Positions 45,734 through 54,775 of a DNA stretch of 64,000 bases are shown piece by piece. This DNA comes from Grimontia marina. GTDB taxonomy: Bacteria > Pseudomonadota > Gammaproteobacteria > Enterobacterales > Vibrionaceae. The notes below the pieces were generated by a model. It worked only from the letters and a program-made list of their open reading frames with translations. It did no database searches and was not told where the DNA came from. The stretch's first letter is position 1; each line of letters starts with the position of its first letter. The position numbers and the translations under genes were made by a program. The stretch lies in NCBI RefSeq assembly GCF_900060185.1, contig NZ_FIZY01000021.1, forward strand, positions 18,085 to 82,084, in the 5' to 3' direction.

Positions 45734-45997
45734 ATGGACGATGTTCGCCTATGGCTCGCCGTAGCCACGTTTCTTCTCGGACTGATTGGGTTTGTGTTTA
45801 CCCGCGCGGAAAAATCGGCCCATTCCGCCCGTGAGCTGGAGCAACGCACACACAAAAATGAGCTGGCCATTGTCGAGCAGCGGGCCGATGCCGCCGAGAA
45901 GTACGCCACCAAGCACGATGTGAGTGAGTTAAAGGAATTTATCACCGGGCAGTTTGCCCGCCTCGAAACCAAATTAGACAGAGAGAGAAAGTCATGA
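45734..45997 (+). CDS. Small TM plus coiled-coil protein of the lysis cassette
   Basis: 87 aa: N-terminal TM helix (residues 6-24) then a long charged coiled coil (about 28-85). This is the shape of an i-spanin (Rz-like), and it resembles the DUF2730-type proteins found beside phage holins. No o-spanin lipoprotein is visible nearby. Its stop overlaps the chaperone start. Confidence 0.62.
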   Translation: MDDVRLWLAVATFLLGLIGFVFTRAEKSAHSARELEQRTHKNELAIVEQRADAAEKYATKHDVSELKEFITGQFARLETKLDRERKS

Positions 45998-46263
45998 ACG
46001 AAAAAGGCATCGAACTGACCGTGGAAGGGAAAGACATCACCTTTTCCCCCTCCCCGGAAATCTACGGGCAATACATCGGCGCCGTGGCACAGGGAGATAT
46101 TGCAGATGCATCACATAACTTTGTCATGCAGTCGGTCAACAGTGAAGACAGCAAAGGGGCACTGCGCCAGCTGGCGGCGGACAACCCCGGCGCCATGATG
46201 CAGTTAGCCAGTGTGGTGATGGCGCAATATGCGCCGAAGGTGTCAATCACCATAAAAAAATAG
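45994..46263 (+). CDS. Tail assembly chaperone, 0-frame product
   Basis: 89 aa, Phage_TAC_10-like tail assembly chaperone, the analogue of P2 GpE. Its last three codons are ATA AAA AAA followed by TAG, which is a slippery heptamer ending exactly at the stop. Positioned immediately before the tape measure, as chaperones always are. Confidence 0.85.
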   Translation: MNEKGIELTVEGKDITFSPSPEIYGQYIGAVAQGDIADASHNFVMQSVNSEDSKGALRQLAADNPGAMMQLASVVMAQYAPKVSITIKK

Positions 46264-46436
46264 AAGACCTGGTGAAGTCGCACGAGAGCAGCGACTTACT
46301 CCAGATGTATGCGTGGCGGCGAAAATGGCTGCCCCATGAAACCGATTCAGAGATGAACCTTGCACGGGCTGTGTTCCTTGAAACGCAGTACTGGAAAAAC
46401 ACCGGCATGGCCACGGCCAGCGCCCTGGGAGCCTAA
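45994..46436 (+). CDS. Tail assembly chaperone, -1 frameshift extension (E+E'-like)
   Basis: Slipping one base back on A-AAA-AAA (46254-46260) continues the reading frame through 58 more codons, starting IEDLVKSHESSD and ending SALGA, to TAA at 46434. The product is 147 aa. The extension contains MYAWRRKWLPHE, the text of small 'DUF6890' proteins that annotators place after this chaperone as a separate gene. The gap between chaperone and tape measure is therefore coding. Confidence 0.78.
46254..46260 (+). promoter_or_regulatory. -1 ribosomal frameshift slippery site
   Basis: A AAA AAA in the correct phase (codons ATA-AAA-AAA-TAG). A match to the X-XXY-YYZ rule, immediately 5' of the 0-frame stop. 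Confidence 0.8.
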
Positions 46437-46442
46437 CCACCT

Positions 46443-48338
46443 ATGTCATTGCCTGAACCACTGCGCTTTACCGTCGGCCTGATTGACCAAATCAGTCAGC
46501 CGCTGGGGAACATCCAGCGGCAGTTCAGCGCGATGTCAAAACACTACCGCGACGGCACCCACACCATGGTCGCCGGCGCCGCCGGGGTGGCCGGGGCAGG
46601 CATTGCGCTGCAACAGGCCCTGCAACCGGCGATTGATATGGACAGGGCTCTGGGCGAAGTAAAATCGCTCGGGGTCGCGGATGCCCATCTCCAGCACCTG
46701 GCTGATACTGCCCTGTCGTTTTCTGTCGAATACGGCAAATCAGCGGCGGAATTTGTGGCCGCCTCCTATGACATTCAATCGTCCATGGAAGGCATCAACC
46801 CGAGCCAGCTGGCCAGTATCACTCAGGTGGCGGCAGTGACCGCCGCCGCGACCAAGGCGCAGACCTCAACCATTACCGATTACTTCGGCACCATGTATGG
46901 CATTTTCAGTGACAATGCCAAAGCCATAGGGCAAGACGCCTGGGCGGAGCAACTGGGCAGCTATACCGCGCTGGCCGTGCAGAAATTTAAAACCGATGGC
47001 ATCAAGCTGTCCCAGTCCTTCAAGAGTCTGGGGAACGATGCCACCACGGCGGGGGTGAGCCTTGGCGAGCAGTTTGCCGTGCTGGGGCTTTTGGGTAACC
47101 AGATGGAAGGCTCGGTGGCGGCCACCAAATACCAGGCATTTATTGCCAAGGTCGCCGGAGCAGGGGAAAAGCTCGGCCTTAACTTTCTTGACAGTAATCA
47201 CCAGCTCAAAGATACCGCCAGCATCATCCAGACCCTTCGCCAGCAATACGGCAGCACACTGGATGCGATGGAAAAGCTGGAGATTGAAAAAGCCTTTGGC
47301 GGTAAACAGGCCATGAGCTTTATCAATACCCTCTATGACCGCACCGGAGAGCTGAAAGGGGCGATTGATGACTTTAACCAGGTGAAGGGGCTCGCGCTGG
47401 CCCAGCAGATGGCCGGGGCCATGACCGACCAGTGGGAGCGCATGGAGGCGGGTATTTTCGCTATCCGCGCCGCCATTGGCAGCGCCTTGCTGCCCTCTTT
47501 GCTTCCCCTGGTGCAGTCTCTTGCCGACGGCGCCATGCAGCTGGTGCAGTGGACACAGGTCTTTCCGAAAATCACCAAGTGGCTGGGTTATGCGGCGCTG
47601 GGCTTCTTCGGCCTGGTGGCGGCAGGCGGTGTGCTCACCATCATTACGGGGGCGATGAAAATGCTATGGGCGACAGTGATGCTTGTCGGTACGCCGTTAA
47701 TTAAAGGGTTGGGCTTGGCTTTTGGTGCACTTTCCAAAACGCTGGCCTTTGCCAAAGGCGCTTTCCTCGCGCTCAACATTGTGATGGCGGCCAACCCGAT
47801 TGTGTTGATTGTCGGTGCCTGTGTGGCGGCGGTCGCGGCCATGGGTGCGCTGACCTACTACTGGGACGACTTGAAAGCCAGCTTTGGTGATACCGCCTGG
47901 TTTGATGCCATCACTTTGCTTTCCGCCCCCTTCCGCGCCGCGTTTCAGGCCATTTACGGTGGCTGGAAATGGGTAACAAGCGGCTTCACTGACGTCACCG
48001 CCTTTGAGGGTCTGTTTGCCATTGGCGATGAACTGAAAGCGGTATTCACCCGCCTGTTTGAATGGTTGAACAGCGGATTCAATGCGGCCATGGAGTCCGT
48101 GAAAGGGCTGGTTGATTGGATTCCGGGCTTTGGCAGCGACGAAGAAGCACCGGGGCAAAAAATTGATGCAGTTCGCCAAGCCACCCCACGTGCGCCGGTT
48201 CAGCAAGGCGGCGTGGCGCGTCAAATGGCGACCTACAACCAAGGCCGCAGCACCCACTATGGTGGCGTAAACATCTACGCGCAGCAGGTCAACAGCCCGC
48301 AAGACCTTGCGCATGAATTGGAGATGGCCGCGCCATGA
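46443..48338 (+). CDS. Tail tape measure protein
   Basis: 631 aa, TIGR01760-type tape measure. Ala/Gly-rich helical N-terminal half, hydrophobic TM-like segments at about residues 380-420 and 440-470, and a Gln/Pro-rich tail. Sets tail length; follows the chaperone as in all tailed phages. Confidence 0.9.
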   Translation: MSLPEPLRFTVGLIDQISQPLGNIQRQFSAMSKHYRDGTHTMVAGAAGVAGAGIALQQALQPAIDMDRALGEVKSLGVADAHLQHLADTALSFSVEYGKSAAEFVAASYDIQSSMEGINPSQLASITQVAAVTAAATKAQTSTITDYFGTMYGIFSDNAKAIGQDAWAEQLGSYTALAVQKFKTDGIKLSQSFKSLGNDATTAGVSLGEQFAVLGLLGNQMEGSVAATKYQAFIAKVAGAGEKLGLNFLDSNHQLKDTASIIQTLRQQYGSTLDAMEKLEIEKAFGGKQAMSFINTLYDRTGELKGAIDDFNQVKGLALAQQMAGAMTDQWERMEAGIFAIRAAIGSALLPSLLPLVQSLADGAMQLVQWTQVFPKITKWLGYAALGFFGLVAAGGVLTIITGAMKMLWATVMLVGTPLIKGLGLAFGALSKTLAFAKGAFLALNIVMAANPIVLIVGACVAAVAAMGALTYYWDDLKASFGDTAWFDAITLLSAPFRAAFQAIYGGWKWVTSGFTDVTAFEGLFAIGDELKAVFTRLFEWLNSGFNAAMESVKGLVDWIPGFGSDEEAPGQKIDAVRQATPRAPVQQGGVARQMATYNQGRSTHYGGVNIYAQQVNSPQDLAHELEMAAP

Positions 48339-48664
48339 GTTACCGCTATCAGGACATATTGATTAAAAACGGGGATGTGGTGCTGGACGACGGCCGCAAC
48401 CCGGTGCTCATCCAGGATGCGCAAGTGATTGCTCAAGACATCAAGCACGCGATTATCGAAAGCGGTTTGGCCGTGGCTCTGATTGGTGACACCTCGCCGT
48501 CTGGCCGGGCTGACATCAAAAAGCAAATTGAACTTTTGGTGGAAGAAGAAACACGACTGGTGCCAGGCACGGTGACATTGGAAGAGCCCAAGCTGGGCCT
48601 GATTTGGATTTTTGCCGACACCCGCGAATTTGGCCGACTCGACGTAGAGGTAAGCAATGTCTGA
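48335..48664 (+). CDS. DUF2590 / GpW-like baseplate protein
   Basis: 109 aa, gp25/GpW-like small baseplate wedge protein, DUF2590 in K139-like phages. ATGA overlap with the tape measure gene; overlaps baseplate J by 8 bp. Confidence 0.78.
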   Translation: MSYRYQDILIKNGDVVLDDGRNPVLIQDAQVIAQDIKHAIIESGLAVALIGDTSPSGRADIKKQIELLVEEETRLVPGTVTLEEPKLGLIWIFADTREFGRLDVEVSNV

Positions 48665-49838
48665 TATTCCTAAGCCGGACTATAAGCAAATCGTCAAAGA
48701 CGCAGGCATTCCGACCGACCCGGCAGGCTGGCGCAAGGTGCTGAAAGAAGAAATGGAAAAAGCAGGCAGCGTGATCAACAACGACAGCCGCTTTTCGCCT
48801 TTCTGGCGCATGATTGAGCAAGCGGTGATCACCTGCACGGTGTGGTTGGTTGAAAAGCTGCTGATTGGCTTTGTGTTGCCAAACATGTTTTTGGCGACGG
48901 CGTCCGGGCAGTTCCTGAAGCAAAAGGCATGGGGCGTGGATGTGACCCCCAAGCCCGCCAATAAGGCCAAAGGCAATCTGGTGTTTCAACGGGCCGCCCT
49001 TCAGGGGCCTGCCTTGCTCATCCCGGCGGGCACCTGGGTACAGACCGATATCATCAACGGCAAAATCTACCGCGTGAAAGTGCAGAAAGACACCGTGATG
49101 CCGGAGAACGCCACTACCGTGGAAGCGGCAGTGGAAGCGGAAGCGGCGGGCGCGGCCTATAACCTCGGCGCCGGGTACTTTCATGTGTTGCCGACGCCCC
49201 CGCCGGGCATTGCGGCGGCGGCCAATGAGGAAGACTGGCTGATGGTGGCGGGTGCAGACGAAGAAAACGAAGATGAGTTGCGCCTTCGCGTGCGCAACCA
49301 GTGGTCAGCCGTTGCGCAATGGCACATTGATGCGGCTTACCGCGCCATTCTCACTGAAGTGAAGGGCATTCAAACCGACAACGTGTTTTTTGAACACGGT
49401 GCGCCCAATGGCCCCGGTACCGCCAACGCCCTTATCCTGTTAGACACCGGAAACCCGGCGCCCGCGCTGATTGCGACACTGCAAGCGCGGATTGATGAAG
49501 GCTTACACGGCCACGGCGATGGCTTGACGGTGAAAGCGATGCCGGAAACGCATCATGACATCACGGTGTCTGTGTGGCCGAAACCTGAACTCACCGATGC
49601 AGAGCGCGTGACCCTGCAAGCACAGGTGAGGCTTATCACTGAATCCGCATTCCGGGAAAACCTCGATTACCCCGTGACGCGCACTCAGCCGGTTGGCCGT
49701 TTCAGCTTTTCCCTTCTGGAAGGCGAGTTACACATCCTGTTGCCGGGTCTCGAATCGGTGAAGTTTGCCGAGGACGACATCATCAGTCACCTGACCATTC
49801 CACGCCTTGGCACGCTGAGCGTGAATTTACAAGGCTAA
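48657..49838 (+). CDS. J: Baseplate J-like protein
   Basis: 393 aa, baseplate wedge protein of the GpJ/gp47 family. Conserved block: DEENEDELRLRVRNQW near residue 200. Forms the wedge with the W- and I-type proteins flanking it. Confidence 0.88.
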   Translation: MSDIPKPDYKQIVKDAGIPTDPAGWRKVLKEEMEKAGSVINNDSRFSPFWRMIEQAVITCTVWLVEKLLIGFVLPNMFLATASGQFLKQKAWGVDVTPKPANKAKGNLVFQRAALQGPALLIPAGTWVQTDIINGKIYRVKVQKDTVMPENATTVEAAVEAEAAGAAYNLGAGYFHVLPTPPPGIAAAANEEDWLMVAGADEENEDELRLRVRNQWSAVAQWHIDAAYRAILTEVKGIQTDNVFFEHGAPNGPGTANALILLDTGNPAPALIATLQARIDEGLHGHGDGLTVKAMPETHHDITVSVWPKPELTDAERVTLQAQVRLITESAFRENLDYPVTRTQPVGRFSFSLLEGELHILLPGLESVKFAEDDIISHLTIPRLGTLSVNLQG

Positions 49839-49842
49839 CCGC

Positions 49843-50475
49843 ATGAAGCTGCCAGACATCAAATTCAAGTACTGGATGGGCCGCGAAGGCAGCGAGCTGG
49901 TGAAGTTTGCCCGCGCGCTCAGGCACTACTGGCAAAAAGTCGATGACGCATTGCGCCTGCCTCTCACCCAGTTTGATGCACTCACCGCCCCCATTGGCGT
50001 GGTGAAACTCATGGCGTGGGAGCGGGACATTACCCCGCTGGAGCGTGAAGACGAAATGATTTTCCGCATACGTGTGGCGAATGCCTACCCCTTCGCCCGC
50101 CACGCTGGCGAAACCCGTGGTTTTCGAACCATGTTCGCCAAACTGGGGGTGGATTGGGTAGACATCCATGAACGTGAAGACCCGGTGCAATGGGATGTGG
50201 TCACCATTGATACCGCAGACGGGGAACTGGCGCAAAAGGGCTGGCTGATGAATGCCATGATCCGCCAATACGGGCGTACCTGCCGCCGCTATCAATTCAA
50301 TGTGACCTATCCGGTCGCACTCCGGGTACATGGCGGCGCCTTCGGTCACCGCTTTGACCTGGCTTCCGCCCACGCGACCGACAGCGTATCCATCAACCTG
50401 CCACCTCAGCCTGCTGAGACCCGGCAACAGCTTTTCATTGCAACACTATCGCAGCCAGAAGGGGGCGAGACATGA
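49843..50475 (+). CDS. I: Tail protein I-like baseplate protein
   Basis: 210 aa, Tail_P2_I-type protein linking wedge and tail fibre. Order W-J-I-H matches P2. The 3' end overlaps the fibre gene by 4 bp. Confidence 0.82.
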   Translation: MKLPDIKFKYWMGREGSELVKFARALRHYWQKVDDALRLPLTQFDALTAPIGVVKLMAWERDITPLEREDEMIFRIRVANAYPFARHAGETRGFRTMFAKLGVDWVDIHEREDPVQWDVVTIDTADGELAQKGWLMNAMIRQYGRTCRRYQFNVTYPVALRVHGGAFGHRFDLASAHATDSVSINLPPQPAETRQQLFIATLSQPEGGET

Positions 50476-51824
50476 GCCAGACGGCGATCCCGTTAGGGTT
50501 TGAACAGTATCTACAGAACAAAGTGTTATTGGGCGAGCCCACTGACCTCAATGAAATCATTTTTGCCTACATCCCGGATTTGGATGTTAGCCAGACGATT
50601 GACCGCACGGTGACACTGCCGCCACAAGGTCAATGGGTTCACCAACAGGATGTCGAACAAATCGGCAAATCCGGCAGCAATGCCGTGGTGTATTCGGTCG
50701 TGATACCGGGCAGTACGGCGCCGTTCACGTTCAACGCCATGTTCTTGCATGACAAAGCGGTCCCGGACAGTTGTGCCATGGTCGTATACAAGGCCACCGA
50801 AACCAAAGAGACGGGCATGGCGCTCACCAAATCCTTGCTGATGCAGTTTGATGGTGCGGCGAAAGCGGCCAATGTGACGGTGGATGCGGCGACCTGGCAA
50901 GTTGACTATCAGGCCCGTTTGAAAGGGATGGACGAAGACCACCGCCTGCACTGTCTCGATAACTATGGTCATACTGCTTTTCTTGATGGATTTGAGGTGA
51001 CACAGCATGCCAGTGATGCCACCAAATACCTGATCTCGCCGGGGTTGGCATATCTGGGCGGGCTGAGAGTACAAGCCGGGGTATTGCAGGTACTCACGGT
51101 CACAGAGACACCGGTCACCCTATGGTTGGATGCATACAGGGACGGGACCGCCACATCGGCATGGGCCAACACCGCTGACATAAGGTTATCCGCCGACCCA
51201 TTGACCGATTACGCCGATGGGAATGGAAGGCCCCATTATGTTTGTCCGCTGGCCATGCTACATGACGACGGCACCATAAAAGATTTACGCGAGGTGCGGG
51301 AAAGCAGCAACAGTTGCCCGGTAGGGGCGCCTTTACCCTGGCCTACTGATGAGGCCCCGGAAGGGTTTGCCATTATGAAGGGGCAGGCGTTTGACAAACA
51401 GACCTATCCTAAAACCGCGCAAGCTTACCCCCTAGGTGTGCTGCCTGATATGCGGGGGATGGCGGTAGTCGGTAAAAAAGAGACTGACACGGTACTGGCG
51501 TTTGAATCCGACCAAATCAAAAGCCATGGACACCCTAACTCAACGGTCAGCAGTACCGACATGGGTAATAAATACACCACCGTCGGTGGTAACCACAGGC
51601 ACCACACAAGGGGGGGCTATCAAGGTGGCTATACCAGCAGCTACCACAACGCCGATGCTGCCGGAGGCTCACACGGCAACGTGCTTTATAGCAGCACAAC
51701 GGGGAACCACAACCACATTATTAACGTCGGCAGCCACAGTCACACGGTCAATATCGCCGCGCACGGCGGCGCAGAAAATACCATCAAAAACATCAAATTC
51801 AACTGGATAGTGAGGCTTCAGTAA
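50472..51824 (+). CDS. H: Tail fibre / tail-collar fibre protein
   Basis: 450 aa. The N-terminal ~150 residues match the phage fibre DUF3751 attachment domain. The C-terminal ~100 residues are Gly/His-rich with repeated HxH pairs (GGNHRHHTRGG, GNHNH, GSHSHTVN), as in metal-stabilised trimeric fibre tips. It would determine host range. A collar domain lies around 285-345 (PVGAPLPWPTDEAPEGF). Confidence 0.88.
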   Translation: MSQTAIPLGFEQYLQNKVLLGEPTDLNEIIFAYIPDLDVSQTIDRTVTLPPQGQWVHQQDVEQIGKSGSNAVVYSVVIPGSTAPFTFNAMFLHDKAVPDSCAMVVYKATETKETGMALTKSLLMQFDGAAKAANVTVDAATWQVDYQARLKGMDEDHRLHCLDNYGHTAFLDGFEVTQHASDATKYLISPGLAYLGGLRVQAGVLQVLTVTETPVTLWLDAYRDGTATSAWANTADIRLSADPLTDYADGNGRPHYVCPLAMLHDDGTIKDLREVRESSNSCPVGAPLPWPTDEAPEGFAIMKGQAFDKQTYPKTAQAYPLGVLPDMRGMAVVGKKETDTVLAFESDQIKSHGHPNSTVSSTDMGNKYTTVGGNHRHHTRGGYQGGYTSSYHNADAAGGSHGNVLYSSTTGNHNHIINVGSHSHTVNIAAHGGAENTIKNIKFNWIVRLQ

Positions 51825-52756
51825 TGGCACGTTTTTTTGAACACACCCAAAGCGTGAGGGTATCGCGTCATTGTCCAAAAGGATGGTGGATGGAAAATGT
51901 CACAGAGCACGTCGTCAAAGGGACTTGCCTGGGTCCCGATTGTACCCAGTCTGTTTTCACCCCGAGCGCAGAAGGGAAAACCGCGCGTTTCGACGTGAAA
52001 ACAGAAAGGTGGTCTCCTGAAATTGACGATGCCACCCTGGTGCCTTTTTATTCGGTGGATGGCGTGCGTTACTTTGTGGATGAACCCGATGGTGCTTTTC
52101 CTGAATGGGCAATCTTTGAGGTCCCGCCAGTCTATGAACCACAGACGCAAACCGTTCATCATGATGGTAAAAAATGGCGGGTATTGGACATAAAAACAGG
52201 CGCACGTTACTGGGACAAAGAGGGACGTGAACAGGTGGTTGCTGAGCCCGGTTTTGTGCTTCCTGACGATCACACATGGGAAGCGCCACCTCATGTGGAA
52301 GAGGGGTTTGCCGTGGTACTTGAACACGGCAAATGGCGCCTTGTTGAAGATTACCGCGGCCAAATTCAGTATCAAAAAAATGACGGTAGCGTCTCGGAAG
52401 AAGTCACCGACCTCGGACCGATAAAGCAAGGATGGACCCTAAAATCACCGAACAGTCCCTTTGATGTCTGGAAACAGAACCGTTGGCAATACGACAGGGA
52501 GAAAGAGCGGCCAGCCAAAGCGGTCAATGAGCGACACTGGCGCAACGGGAAGCTGACATCCATCATACAGCGCCTTGAGCAATATGAACGGGACTTGCGT
52601 GTCCCTGAAGCCTACCGGACCGGTGCGCTGACCGAGAGTGACTACGAAAACCTGTTGGCCGACCGCAAGGCATTATGTGATTACCCGGATAACCCGGATT
52701 TTCCGTTTGGTGAACGACCGGCCCTGCGCTCTGATGGCAAAGGCGCACTGAGTTAA
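51824..52756 (+). CDS. Tail fibre assembly / accessory protein
   Basis: 310 aa; placed immediately behind the fibre with a one-base overlap, as chaperones (GpG-like) are. The N-terminus has a Cys-containing stretch (HCPKGWW...KGTCLGPDC). The middle has repeated short motifs, GKKWRVLDIKTG and GKWRLVEDYRG, and the C-terminus is helical. Some sequence resemblance to fibre assembly proteins of Vibrio phages; the chaperone role is inferred. Confidence 0.65.
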   Translation: MARFFEHTQSVRVSRHCPKGWWMENVTEHVVKGTCLGPDCTQSVFTPSAEGKTARFDVKTERWSPEIDDATLVPFYSVDGVRYFVDEPDGAFPEWAIFEVPPVYEPQTQTVHHDGKKWRVLDIKTGARYWDKEGREQVVAEPGFVLPDDHTWEAPPHVEEGFAVVLEHGKWRLVEDYRGQIQYQKNDGSVSEEVTDLGPIKQGWTLKSPNSPFDVWKQNRWQYDREKERPAKAVNERHWRNGKLTSIIQRLEQYERDLRVPEAYRTGALTESDYENLLADRKALCDYPDNPDFPFGERPALRSDGKGALS

Positions 52757-52765
52757 GGGGCAAAC

Positions 52766-53305
52766 ATGCTGAATCTTTCAGGGCAACGGGTCCCGCTGAA
52801 AGGACTCAAGGTCACCGCCCGCCAGCAACTGGCCGGACAGGACATGTCCGGTAGTTCGGCAGCCACTGACCAGGCCGAAACCGGCGATAAAACCAAAGTG
52901 TTGGCGGTGACCGGTACCATACCGTTTAAAGCGGCGCCTATGTTAAACCAGCTCTTCACCCTGGCAGGGGCAAAAGAGGCCGCTGCCAGGGTGGTATACC
53001 GTATTACCAATCCAACGGCCGATGCGCTCAAAATCCGTCAGGTGAAATTTCAGGGCACCCTGACCGCACGGGAAGACATGACGCTGCGGCAATGGGTGGT
53101 TGCCTTTGAACTGGTTGAACACCTCAGCGTTGCTGAGCGCACCGAAAAGCGCGAACCGCCAACACCTGCCGCGCAGCAAAAAGCCACCGGCGTGACGACA
53201 CCTGCCAGCCCGCCGACCGCCTCTGATGACGTGCCACCGGACACTGACGTGGAAATGACAGGCTTTATGGGCGTGCTGCACCAAGTCGAAAACGCATTGC
53301 CATGA
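52766..53305 (+). CDS. Baseplate complex protein (K139-type)
   Basis: 179 aa with an N-terminal conserved domain (residues 1-128) and a low-complexity Pro/Ala/Thr-rich tail. Matches proteins annotated as baseplate complex protein in Vibrio phages. GGGG(C) ribosome site 6 bases upstream. The start of the next gene overlaps its stop. Confidence 0.68.
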   Translation: MLNLSGQRVPLKGLKVTARQQLAGQDMSGSSAATDQAETGDKTKVLAVTGTIPFKAAPMLNQLFTLAGAKEAAARVVYRITNPTADALKIRQVKFQGTLTAREDMTLRQWVVAFELVEHLSVAERTEKREPPTPAAQQKATGVTTPASPPTASDDVPPDTDVEMTGFMGVLHQVENALP

Positions 53306-53988
53306 ATAGCCCCAGATTTCGCCTCCAATGCTGGAAAGGCAACACACAAACCGAAGTCAGCCAACATCAGTTGGCCTTTTCTGAAAATGCGCCGGGGCGG
53401 GCGCAACTCACGATCAAAGGTGATGCGGCCCCAAAACAAATCGTTGCCATAGATTTGGGCTGGGGCGATTCCGTTAAGCGGGTATTCACCGGCTACATTG
53501 AGCGCGTCTCACCGGGCAAACCGGGATATGTACAAATCTTCTGCCGGGAGTTGGCCGCCGTGCTCTATCACCCTTGGCATGTGGTCATGCGTCACCCGAC
53601 ATTGGCGGGAATCCTCAGCAACCTGTCACAGCAAACGGGCTTGCAGTTCGTCTTTCCTGAGAACGCCTACAGCCAAACGGCGATACCCTGCTTTTACTCG
53701 ACGGGGAACGGCTACCGCCTGTTAGATGACCTCGGCCAAGCCTTCAGCATCCCTGACTACATCTGGCAACAGCAAGGTGACGGCAGCATTTTTGTGGGAA
53801 GTTGGGGCGACTCCTACTGGGCAGACAAAGCCGTTGACCTGCCAAACAACATCATGAACCCAAACCAGGCACTGAAAAAAGCCACCCTGCCATGCATTCC
53901 GCACCTAAAGCCGGGCGTAGTAGTCAATGGCCGAAAGCTGGCGAGTGTCGAACACACAGGAACAGAGACGGTCATCCAATGGACATAA
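53302..53988 (+). CDS. GpD-like tail hub protein
   Basis: 228 aa; N-terminal beta-rich gp27/GpD-type hub fold is suggested by AQLTIKGDAAPKQIVAIDLG and GYIERVSPGKPGYVQIFCREL (about residues 34-88). Placed beside the spike, where a hub is needed. It lacks the longer C-terminal part of P2 GpD. Fold assignment is moderate. Confidence 0.66.
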   Translation: MNSPRFRLQCWKGNTQTEVSQHQLAFSENAPGRAQLTIKGDAAPKQIVAIDLGWGDSVKRVFTGYIERVSPGKPGYVQIFCRELAAVLYHPWHVVMRHPTLAGILSNLSQQTGLQFVFPENAYSQTAIPCFYSTGNGYRLLDDLGQAFSIPDYIWQQQGDGSIFVGSWGDSYWADKAVDLPNNIMNPNQALKKATLPCIPHLKPGVVVNGRKLASVEHTGTETVIQWT

Positions 53989-54725
53989 AAGCGATAAACC
54001 GAATCATTTTACGCCTGTTCCCGGAATTCACCGGCAAATGGCACCTGCCACACGCCGCCAAAGTCGTGGCCCTGACTGAATTGCCCCACGAAGGTGATTT
54101 ATCAGATCGCTTTTATCCGCACTACGCTGCAGACGTGAAGCTGCTGGACAGTAAATTCATGGAGCGCGAAGACATTCCAACCCTTCAGGCCGTGCCGCTG
54201 CCCGTGCCAGGCATTGGCGACCATGCCGGAAGGTTAGAGCCGCCCGCCATGGGCGCCATCGTCGAAGTCGCGTTCTTCAACGGCGAACCGGATAAGCCTT
54301 TTATTCGCACCGTGTTGCCACTGGGCTGGAAGCTGCCCGCCATCAAAGCAGGGGAAAGCCGCTACCAACAGCGTCCGGGGGTTTACCAACACGTGGACGA
54401 CCAGGGTAACTTTAGACACATCACCGATAAGCTGGCCCAACTTCATTGCGACCTGCACGAAGTGCGCGCCAAAACAGAGCAAGACCACCGCGCCCCAAAG
54501 ACATGGCTTGGCTCAGAAGGCGAGAATGTACTCAAGCTGCTCAGCGAACTGATGCAAGTGGTCACTGATTTGTCTGATACATGCGCATCACACACGCACC
54601 CGCATTCATGGACAGACCCCGGAGGCTCGGGAACAACCAGCGCACCTGACCAATCAGCCGATATGGCAGGCCACGGTGAAGCATCAACAACCCTAAAAGG
54701 TAGGCTGGACCCCATCACCAAATAA
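53979..54725 (+). CDS. GpV-like baseplate spike protein
   Basis: 248 aa: N-terminal OB-fold-like segment (about residues 65-115, GAIVEVAFFNGEPDKPFIRTV) followed by a helical tail with HTHPH (about 210-214), a metal-binding type spike tip. Overlaps the hub gene by 10 bases. Last gene of the late operon; a hairpin terminator follows 26 bp later. Confidence 0.72.
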   Translation: MDIKAINRIILRLFPEFTGKWHLPHAAKVVALTELPHEGDLSDRFYPHYAADVKLLDSKFMEREDIPTLQAVPLPVPGIGDHAGRLEPPAMGAIVEVAFFNGEPDKPFIRTVLPLGWKLPAIKAGESRYQQRPGVYQHVDDQGNFRHITDKLAQLHCDLHEVRAKTEQDHRAPKTWLGSEGENVLKLLSELMQVVTDLSDTCASHTHPHSWTDPGGSGTTSAPDQSADMAGHGEASTTLKGRLDPITK

Positions 54726-54750
54726 ACCCACGTAAAACAAGCCACTCAGT

Positions 54751-54775
54751 GCGCCCACACAAGGGCGTTTTTCTT
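54751..54775 (+). terminator. Terminator of the late operon
   Basis: Stem CGCCC / GGGCG, 6-base loop, TTTTTCTT after it. The whole rightward block from 38565 ends here. Confidence 0.8.
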
